Of a stretch of DNA of 64,000 nt, positions 1 to 7,600 are shown piece by piece; position 1 is the first letter of the stretch; each line of letters begins with the position of its first letter. Where the stretch lies: the NCBI RefSeq assembly GCF_000421345.1, contig NZ_ATWV01000002.1:62001-126000 (forward strand). Reading direction: 5' to 3'. This DNA is from Treponema bryantii NK4A124. Lineage in GTDB: Bacteria; Spirochaetota; Spirochaetia; Treponematales; Treponemataceae. Below the pieces are notes generated by a model. The model saw nothing but the letters and a program-made list of their open reading frames with translations, had not been told where the DNA came from and made no database searches. The position numbers and the translations under genes are program-made.

Positions 1-68
1 TTACTTTTTTTATGCCACTGATAAATGAAATTGGATTTATATAAATCAAAAAACTATAAGGGGGAAAT

Positions 69-569
69 ATGAATAAGCCAAAAAAAATCAGGAGGATTTG
101 TTATGGTAACAAAAAACGAAAGGAAGCGGAAGGTTTTACCTATGTCGAAACTGTGGCTGTCATTGCGATCGGAGCCTTGCTTACGGCAGGGAGTGTATTC
201 TCGGCATCAAAAGTTATTTCCGCCGCGCGAAAGACTGCTGCAAAAACACAGATTGAGCAGTACAGCAGCGCACTGCAAACTTACTTCCTTGACTGCGGAC
301 GCTTTCCAACAAGCGAACAGGGACTCAATGCTTTATGGGAAAAACCAGTTTTATATCCGATTCCGGAAAACTGGGATGGACCATACCTTGACCGTGAGCC
401 CGGCAATGATCCGTGGGGAACCGATTATAAGTATCTCAGCTCTGAAAGTTCCATTATGCCGTCAGAGGTTCCTGAGAAACTGCCCTTTGTACTTATCTCA
501 TACGGACCAGATGGAAAAGAAGGCTTTGGCGAAAAAGGAGATTCAGATGACATCTGCTCATGGAAATAA
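69..569 (+). CDS. Type II secretion-type major pseudopilin (GspG-like)
   Basis: 166 residues. A basic leader ends in Gly22, followed by FTYVE: Phe at +1 and Glu at +5 are the prepilin peptidase and assembly signature. A hydrophobic helix (about 23-48) follows. The globular part has the GspG-type pattern with FPTSEQGLNAL and a GPYL...NDPWG stretch, which in GspG leads to the calcium-binding loop. It would form a periplasmic pseudopilus subunit. The start at 69 follows AAGGGGG five bases upstream. However, a stronger AGGAGG (91-96) sits before an out-of-frame ATG at 103 (see findings). First gene of a packed run to 11369. A GspG/type IV pilin-like class is well supported; which secretion machine it serves cannot be seen. 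Confidence 0.8.
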   Translation: MNKPKKIRRICYGNKKRKEAEGFTYVETVAVIAIGALLTAGSVFSASKVISAARKTAAKTQIEQYSSALQTYFLDCGRFPTSEQGLNALWEKPVLYPIPENWDGPYLDREPGNDPWGTDYKYLSSESSIMPSEVPEKLPFVLISYGPDGKEGFGEKGDSDDICSWK

Positions 570-726
570 AGTTCTGGTTGGGGCCGTTTGTATTTGTCTG
601 GTTTCGTTAATGATTTTGTCGGCGAAAATCCTTTCATCCAGAAAAACAAAACTGCAATTATATGAAAAAAAATATTCAAATGCAGTGTATGCGCTGGAAG
701 TTAAAAATCAGGAAGCAAAAAAATGA
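547..726 (+). CDS. Small single-pass membrane protein
   Basis: 59 residues. ATG at 547 follows AAGGAG with good spacing and overlaps the pseudopilin end by 23 bases. One hydrophobic helix (about residues 8-27, VLVGAVCICLVSLMILSA) is followed by a basic, helical tail. The same frame is open far upstream (to 103), but that part overlaps the pseudopilin and has no protein-like character. The family is not recognised. Position inside a pseudopilin operon suggests an accessory inner-membrane component or minor pseudopilin-like subunit; that is inference. Confidence 0.55.
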   Translation: MTSAHGNKVLVGAVCICLVSLMILSAKILSSRKTKLQLYEKKYSNAVYALEVKNQEAKK

Positions 727-1070
727 GACTGGTCCATATCATCTGTTATGCTTCTCTGCTTGCTTTATCTGCTTCTTTGTTCAGCACCGGCTTTTTTGAA
801 ACCAGGGAAATTGACAGGAGAATAGAAAAACTTTGTAAAAAAACTGATTCATTAATTTTTATTTCCAGAAGTTTTTGCAATTCCTGTGAAGGTAAGGGTT
901 TTGAAAATCTGGATGAATGGAAGCAGGTTTGCTGCAGTATGTGGAATTTAACTGATATTAACTGGATTTATTTAGAAGATGAAGACAATGGACTTTTTTA
1001 TGGGAACTGGAAAGGTCCTTATGGGAGTGGTGAAGTTTATGCAAAAAAGCAATGTGATAAAGAAAACTGA
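723..1070 (+). CDS. Small exported or membrane-anchored Cys-containing protein
   Basis: 115 residues, starting in an ATGA overlap with the previous stop, so translationally coupled. Residues 4-24 are hydrophobic (signal peptide or anchor). The mature part contains Cys pairs (FCNSC and VCC) that could form disulfides in the periplasm, and a WNLTDINWIY segment. The NWKGPYGSGEVY stretch near the C-terminus is faintly like the GPYL segment of pseudopilins, so a divergent minor pseudopilin is possible, though no Glu+5 prepilin site is visible. Function unknown. Confidence 0.55.
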   Translation: MRLVHIICYASLLALSASLFSTGFFETREIDRRIEKLCKKTDSLIFISRSFCNSCEGKGFENLDEWKQVCCSMWNLTDINWIYLEDEDNGLFYGNWKGPYGSGEVYAKKQCDKEN

Positions 1071-2295
1071 TTTTGAGAAGTATGAACTTGTAATTCCTTT
1101 TATAAGTTTAACGGGAAAAAAATACAATCATTTTATTTGTTCAGAACTTGAAAAAAGGCATCCCTGTTTTTCTGATGAATTTGCTTTTGATTCCTTTGTA
1201 AAGAAAGTTACCAGAAAGGGGCTGACAGAAGAGGTTTATGTAATGAATAAATACAAGCTTGCAGAATATGAAAGCCGCAGGACTTTTCCGGGTCTTGGTT
1301 TTTATCTGGAAAATTTAAAACACAGGCGCAGATTTTTTGTTGAAAGAAAATGGAAACTGACTTTCTGGACCTTTTTTTTCTGTTTGTGTCTTGGACTTTC
1401 CGGGGCTATTGCTGGAAAGATTAAGGGGCAGAAAATTGCCGAAAAGACAGAAAATGATTCCTTAATTTCTCTTAGTGATTCTTCAGAAGGAGAAATTAAG
1501 GAAAAGGAAATGCTAACCCCTTTTTCAAAAACATTTTTTTCAGATGTAAATCAGGTTGATGGAAAAATAAGCAGATACGAATGGAGACTGGAAGAAAAAA
1601 AAGGCAATTGGTTTGAAACTGTTACGGCATCTCTTAAAGGGGTTTTTCCGGAAAATTTAAGCGGATATTCTGGCGGAGCTGTAAGTTATTCAAACGGACT
1701 TCCTGTTATGGAAATCTCTGTGGTAGAGAAAATCGGGGGACATGATTCAGAAAATCAGATTGTTTCAATTAATAATGACAAAATGCCTAACGCAGATTTT
1801 AATCAATTGCTAAGGAAAATAATTTCTGAAAATGAAGCTGTTCTGCTTAATGAAAAAGCTCCTCCCTATCATATTGAATTTCTTTGCAGTACTCAAAAAG
1901 AAAATCTGATACACAGAATTCTAAATGAAAGTGCTCTGCTTATTTCAAAAGACTTCCGAATGATTTCCAGCGTAAAAATTCAACAGACAGAAGAAGATAA
2001 AATTTTAATTGGCTTTTCAATAGAAGAAGATTCATCTTTATTTCCTGCTGATATGGTTTATATAAATCTTAATTCCATATCTGAATATCTGAAATTATTC
2101 ATTGAAGAAAGTAAAAAAACAGTTCCTTTACAAACAAAGCAGGAGAAGGAAAATGAGTTTTCTTATAAAGAGCAGAAAGAAAAAGATAAAAAAATTGGAG
2201 AAATACGAAGACCGGATAATACGGCCAGTCTTTTTTTCAAAACAGAAGAAGGAAAAATAAAAACTGTAAATGCAATTCTTAAGGAGGATTTATGA
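1039..2295 (+). CDS. Bitopic membrane protein, GspL/PilN-like by topology only
   Basis: About 418 residues from ATG 1039, with GGGAGTGGTG just upstream; ATG 1021 is an alternative. It overlaps the preceding gene. A cytoplasmic N-terminal part (about 1-105, ending in a basic HRRRFFVERKWK stop-transfer region) is followed by one membrane helix (about 107-127) and a long periplasmic part with acidic/lysine-rich linkers. The same layout, cytoplasmic domain-TM-periplasmic domain next to a pseudopilin, is seen in GspL/PilM-PilN assembly-platform proteins, but I see no diagnostic motif. The C-terminal 60 residues are highly charged and probably disordered. Confidence 0.6.
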   Translation: MQKSNVIKKTDFEKYELVIPFISLTGKKYNHFICSELEKRHPCFSDEFAFDSFVKKVTRKGLTEEVYVMNKYKLAEYESRRTFPGLGFYLENLKHRRRFFVERKWKLTFWTFFFCLCLGLSGAIAGKIKGQKIAEKTENDSLISLSDSSEGEIKEKEMLTPFSKTFFSDVNQVDGKISRYEWRLEEKKGNWFETVTASLKGVFPENLSGYSGGAVSYSNGLPVMEISVVEKIGGHDSENQIVSINNDKMPNADFNQLLRKIISENEAVLLNEKAPPYHIEFLCSTQKENLIHRILNESALLISKDFRMISSVKIQQTEEDKILIGFSIEEDSSLFPADMVYINLNSISEYLKLFIEESKKTVPLQTKQEKENEFSYKEQKEKDKKIGEIRRPDNTASLFFKTEEGKIKTVNAILKEDL

Positions 2296-2900
2296 AATTA
2301 AACATTGGTAAGTTGTGTCTGTTTTTCACAGGCGCTTTTATTTTCTTTTTATTATCATGTGCGTCAAAACCTCATTTTGAGGGGCAGGGTGATTTGTGTG
2401 GAATAATAATTGATGAAAATAATAAACCGGTAAAAGATTTTATTGTCTATTGTAAGGTTTCTGATAAAAAAGTTCCTGCAAAAAATCCCGGTCCTGTAAA
2501 AACAAATGAAAGTGGGCTCTTTGTAATTTATGGTGTTCCATCTGGTGACTACCTGCTCTCCGGCTCTAAAAATAATTATTTAAGTATAGATCCCGTTTTA
2601 TATTCTTTTGAAGATCGGACAAGAATTATTTGTCTTCAAACGAGAAGTTATAAGTCTGCAATTTTAAGGGCAGAGGAACTTATTGGAATGGGACAGATAA
2701 AAGAAGCTGAGTCTTTAATCGCTAAAATTAACTGCGAGAAAGATTCCAGAGAAGAACTTTACATAAAGTTTTATCAGTTTCTTTTATCAGAAGATAAAGA
2801 CAACAGAGTATCAATATTCAAAAATTTGAGAAAGAGTAATTTTCCAAATGATTCATTTTTTATGGATTTTACAAATAAACTTGAGGAGATGTTGAAATGA
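2292..2900 (+). CDS. Lipoprotein with carboxypeptidase-regulatory-like beta-sandwich
   Basis: 202 residues, ATGA-coupled to the gene before, with AAGGAGG ahead. Lipobox LLSC with lipidated Cys23. Residues about 35-100 have the G.I.DENNKPVKDFIVYCK...TNESGLFVIYGVPSGDYLLSG pattern of carboxypeptidase-regulatory/CNA-B-like beta-sandwich domains, which usually act as structural or binding modules in secreted proteins. The rest is helical, possibly one or two TPR-like helices (ILRAEELIGMGQIKEAESLIAK). Likely anchored in the periplasm or on the outer membrane and working with the operon's secretion or toxin components. Confidence 0.65.
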   Translation: MKLNIGKLCLFFTGAFIFFLLSCASKPHFEGQGDLCGIIIDENNKPVKDFIVYCKVSDKKVPAKNPGPVKTNESGLFVIYGVPSGDYLLSGSKNNYLSIDPVLYSFEDRTRIICLQTRSYKSAILRAEELIGMGQIKEAESLIAKINCEKDSREELYIKFYQFLLSEDKDNRVSIFKNLRKSNFPNDSFFMDFTNKLEEMLK

Positions 2901-3352
2901 AAATTGTAAGAAGAAAAATATATCGAATTTTGCTTTTCATGATGTTTCTGATTCTTTTTGGAACTGGTTGTAAAACATATTCTCTTGAAAAAATACCTTA
3001 TGTAATGACAGGTGATTTTGTAATGGAAGAAAGTTCAGCTGATTATTCAATTTGTGGTGTCGATTTTTTTCTATTAAATAAAAGTGAAAAAGAAATCAAA
3101 AGCCTTACTGTAGTTTTCTTTTTATTTGATAAAGATGGAGAGCCGGCTTTTGAGTGCCGGAGCAAAATATCAGCTCAAATAGAAAAAGATATATCTGCAG
3201 GAGAGGATTGCTCTTTTTGTATGAGTCTGGACAACTTTATGAATTCAATTCCTTCTGAATATCTGATAGTTGATTATCTTTATCTTTCAAAAATCGAATA
3301 TCAGGATGGAAGTGTATGGGAGGATCCTTATGGGCTTGTCGCATTCAGATAA
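2897..3352 (+). CDS. Small lipoprotein of unknown function
   Basis: 151 residues, ATGA overlap with the previous gene. Basic N-terminus, hydrophobic core and lipobox FGTGC with Cys25 give a clear lipoprotein signal. The mature part reads as a beta-rich domain (FFLLNKSEKEIKSLTVVFFLFDKDGEPAF), similar in style to FxLYD-type or immunoglobulin-like folds that describe how a modifier changes between forms, but I cannot name a family. It lies between the carboxypeptidase-regulatory-like lipoprotein and the clostripain-like protease, and its end overlaps the next gene by 23 bases. Confidence 0.6.
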   Translation: MKIVRRKIYRILLFMMFLILFGTGCKTYSLEKIPYVMTGDFVMEESSADYSICGVDFFLLNKSEKEIKSLTVVFFLFDKDGEPAFECRSKISAQIEKDISAGEDCSFCMSLDNFMNSIPSEYLIVDYLYLSKIEYQDGSVWEDPYGLVAFR

Positions 3353-4586
3353 GAAAAATAATAAACATACATTCCTGGTCTTTATACTCTGTCTTATGTG
3401 TTTTTTCTCTGCTTGTTCTTTTAGTGATGATCCGGTCCTGATTACAGATCAGAAGGGAAATAAAAAAATGACTCTTATGATTTATATGGCAGCAGATAAT
3501 GATCTCGAAAGTTATGCTCTGGCAAACTTGAAAGAAATTGAAAAGACGCTTATTCAGGAAGTAAATGTTCTGGTTTTACTCGACCGTTCCGAAGGTTACG
3601 ATGAAACTTGTGGAAACTGGACTGATACCAGACTTTACGAAGTACTTCATGATGATGGTGGAAGCAGCTCAATTAATTCCAGAAGACTTGAATGTCCTGC
3701 TTTAGATTTGTCTTCTTCTGAAGCAACAGAGCTGGATATGTCAAATTCTTCTGTTCTTCAAAAGTTTATAGAGTTTGGAAAGTCTAAATACAAGTCTGAA
3801 AAATATGCTCTTATAATCTGGGGGCACGGTGGCGGCTGGAAGGCATTTGCAATCGATGACAGAAGTAAATCCTATATGAGTGTGAAGGAACTTGGAAATG
3901 CTGTTCGGAATCAGGGGCTTGATGTAATTGGCTTTGACACCTGTTTCGGAGGTGTTATTGAAAATATTTATGAACTTAAAGATTGCGCAGAGTTTACAGT
4001 AGGTTGTCCTGGAGTTAGTCCGAATAACGGATGGGATTATAAAAGTTTTTTTGAAATGCTTTCAGAAGGAGATTATTCTTCCAATAGTATTGCTTTTGCC
4101 ATGAGCAAAAGTTCAAGAGCAGCAGCTTCTGTTTTTGAAAATAAAAAGGTATCAGAGCTTATGGCTTTATTTGAAAACTTTTGTAAGGAACTTTCGCTAA
4201 GCATTCAGAATGAAAATGACAGAAGACAAATTCTGGACTCTCTATTCGCATCAAAATCATACAGTTACACTCAGTATCCCTGCGATATGTTTCTTGACAT
4301 AAGGGCAATGGCAGGTCTTTATACTTCCAGTGAAAATACTTTGCTCTCAGCAGCGGCGGTAAGACTTTCAACTGTTGCAAGTGATATATCCGCGACAGGT
4401 ATAAGTCTTCATTTTATTCCGCTGGATTCTGCAAATATTATGGCTGTAAGGCATTCGGAAGATTATGTCAGGAATGAAAACAAAACAGATCAGTGTGCAT
4501 TCATAAAAGAGAGCAGATGGTGGGTGCCAAGCCTTTCCGGAGATTCAGGAAGCCTACTTGATAAATTATTTTATACGATTTTTTAA
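3330..4586 (+). CDS. Clostripain-family (peptidase C11) lipoprotein
   Basis: 418 residues from ATG 3330, chosen because GGAGG lies six bases upstream and a lipoprotein signal follows (lipobox FSAC, Cys29). The C11 features are clear: MIYMAADNDLE near the start of the domain, IIWGHGGGW with the catalytic His at about 166, and GFDTCFGG with the catalytic Cys at about 205. C11 enzymes are Cys proteases that commonly cleave after Arg or Lys. Predicted to act in the periplasm or on the cell surface. It ends 14 bases before the RHS gene, so a role in processing that protein is an attractive inference. Family assignment is strong; substrate unknown. Confidence 0.85.
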   Translation: MGLSHSDKKNNKHTFLVFILCLMCFFSACSFSDDPVLITDQKGNKKMTLMIYMAADNDLESYALANLKEIEKTLIQEVNVLVLLDRSEGYDETCGNWTDTRLYEVLHDDGGSSSINSRRLECPALDLSSSEATELDMSNSSVLQKFIEFGKSKYKSEKYALIIWGHGGGWKAFAIDDRSKSYMSVKELGNAVRNQGLDVIGFDTCFGGVIENIYELKDCAEFTVGCPGVSPNNGWDYKSFFEMLSEGDYSSNSIAFAMSKSSRAAASVFENKKVSELMALFENFCKELSLSIQNENDRRQILDSLFASKSYSYTQYPCDMFLDIRAMAGLYTSSENTLLSAAAVRLSTVASDISATGISLHFIPLDSANIMAVRHSEDYVRNENKTDQCAFIKESRWWVPSLSGDSGSLLDKLFYTIF

Positions 4587-4600
4587 GGGAGGAAACATAA

Positions 4601-7600
4601 ATGAAAAAGATATTTATTTCTATACTTTCCATATTTTTATTATTCAACTTCGCTCTTTATTCGGAGGCAATGGTGCCAGGAGAGTTTCTTCCGGAAAGCA
4701 GCAAAGAAGAGGATCCGCCGCCGCCACCACCTCCTCCATCTTATAAAAATGATATTGATAGCGAAGAAGGAAAAACTGCTGCGGTAGAAAAGAGTGACGG
4801 TGAGGTTGGTGATGCCGGAGATGCGTCTGGCGAAACAAATGAAACTGTAGCGGGAATAAATGCTAATCAGCAAGAAATAGCTGAAGAAGAAGCAGAGGGT
4901 GAAAAAGAACAGCAGAAAAATCTTGTCGAAGTAAATGACAAAAAAGATAAGAAAAATTCTGAAAAAAAGGGTGATCCTGTGAGAATAAGCAGCGGTTACT
5001 ATGAACAGACGGAAACAGATTTTTCATGCGGAAATGGAGTATCGTTTGAGCTGAAAAGGCAGTATGAATCAGATAATAAAATTGTATCCAGCTTCGGCTA
5101 TGGCTGGAAAACAAATCTTGATGAAAGGATAATCCTTGGAATTGATGCGAATGTGGCAGATATAGAACAGAAGCTTGTTGATTACTGCCAGAGTATATTG
5201 AATGGTATATCTCACCTCGAAGCAAAGTATGCGGAAATTTACGGAGTAAGCAGTATTTATTCAGCAAAGACAGAACTTGATTCAAGAATCTCAAGCTGTG
5301 CCAGTAACTACAGTGATGCAGATGGAATTGTTACAAGGCTTACAACTCTTGAGCCAAGTGTAGCAATCGATACAGAAAAAAAACAGATATCAAATGCAAT
5401 AAGCAATGCTAAAACTGTCCGTAGTAAAATAAGCAGTAAGAAGGGCAGACTGGAAGCAGCAAAGAACAGTGTGGATGGAAACCTTGCAGTAATTGCAGAC
5501 TTGAGAAACCGTTATGATGCGGCTGTAAAGGCACTGGAAGAATTCAGAAAAAAGATAGAAGAAATAAAGGTGCGTAAAAAGCGTAATGCAAAGGCAATGT
5601 TCTCCGGCATGGAAAAGGCCTTTGAAGAAACCGGTCTTAATACAGTCATTGTGATTGATGCAGAAGGTTTTCCTCATATTCTTTATGAAAATAAAGATAA
5701 AACAGGGTGGAGCAGTTCTTCAGAAAACAATTATATAAAATGTATGCCTTATGGTAACGGCCTACGACTTTATGAAGCTGACGGGCATGTAAAAGATTTT
5801 GATAGTCTTGGTTTTCTTGTAAAAATTACAGATAGAAATGGAAACAATCTTGTTATTCATCGTGATGAAAGTGAGCAGATTGAAAGTGCAGAAAGTTCTT
5901 ATGGTGAACATTTTAATTTTGAGTATAAGAATGGATTTATAAGCAAAGTTGTAAATATTCGCTCGCCGAATCAGAAATCAGAATATACTTACAACGGAAA
6001 ACGGCTGGTTTCTGTAACGGACATAGATGGCGATACTGTCAGTATGGAATATAACGAAGGCGGTAGACTTACGGCCTTGAATAAGTGTGACGGCAGCAGT
6101 GTAAGTTTTTCGTATAATGAGCAGACTTCTGATGGAAAAATTCTTGCAACCGCTACTACAAATGAAGAAGGTTTCAGTGAATATTTTGAATATAATATAA
6201 GCAGCAGACATACAATTTACATAGATCATGACGGAAACAAAACTTCTTACTGGTATGATGACAGACACAGAACAGTAAGGGAAGAGTGTCCGGATGGTAG
6301 TGTGATTAAATATGAATATGCAGATGATTCAAATCCAGTCAGTATAAGTGAAAATGGAAACCTTGTACGCTACGGTTATGATGGTCGGGGAAATCTGATT
6401 TGGGCTTCATACGAAGATGGTAGCCGCGAATACTGGACTTACGACACTTTTGGACTTGTAACGTCATATACAGACAGAGACGGAGTTCAGGAAGAATGTC
6501 TCCGCGATGAAAAGGGAAATGAGATTGAATATCGCAGGGGAGGGGAGACTGTTTACAGTCGCAGCTACGATTTAAAGGGGCAGGTAATAAGGCAGACAAT
6601 TTACAGCGGAAATCCTGTTGTTACAGATTATGAATATGATGATTTTGGAAATGTTCGTGTTGAAAATTGCGGTGGAGTAAAAAAAGAATATGAATATGAT
6701 GAACAAAATCGAGTTACTGAAATAAAAGTTTCTGGAAAAACTTTGACGGAATATGAATATGACAAACATAAAATTATTCAGAAGAAATATAATGGCTTGG
6801 AATCTGTTTACTTTACAAATGGACGAAAAGACCTTGTGAAGATAACACAGAAAGACTCTGTTACGGGTGTAGTTCACGAGACTCGTCTTGAATATGACAG
6901 ACGCCATCTTCCTGTCAGATTTTATATCGGAGACGGTGAGACAGAAGAACTTGTTCGCTCATATTCGTATACTCAGGAAGGAAAACTGCACTCAGAAATA
7001 ATGCATGGTGAAGAAAGCTGGATAAAAGTCTACGAATATAAAAACGGGCAGATAAGCGAATACAAATTATTTAAAACTGCAACAGACCTTACGGTGGTTG
7101 AGTCCGTGCAAAGCGCAGGTATCGAGAGCACCGCTAAACACGCTAATATTTATATCCAGAAGATAAATTATTCACATGACTCCCACAACCGAAAGAAACT
7201 CACAGTTACAGATGCTCTTGGAATCCAGAATCTGTTTGAATACGACAGTTATGGTAATCTTATAAAGGTTACAGACGGCATCGGCGAAGTGTGTCAAAAG
7301 TCTTATACCAGGGCAGGACGCCTTAGTGGTGAGCAGTCTTCCTATGGTGGCTGGTATGAATATGTCTGGGGAAATAATGGTCTGAATTCACAGGCGGGTG
7401 AAAAGAATAAGGCAGCGCTTAGTGTGGAATATTTTCCAGATGGAAGTAAAAAGGTACAGACTGACCGTTATGGAAAAACAGTTTATTACACTTATGATTT
7501 TCGGGGCCGGCTTGAATCTGAGAAGGGGGATGTATGCAAAGTCTGGTATCAGTATGATGATTTTGACAGACTTGAGAGACAGGTTGTTGGTGAAAGTCAG

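Noticed and set aside
103-546. Long open frame from ATG 103 continuing into the 59-residue gene
   Set aside because: It overlaps the pseudopilin and its residues look like noise; only the part from ATG 547, with its own AAGGAG, is protein-like.
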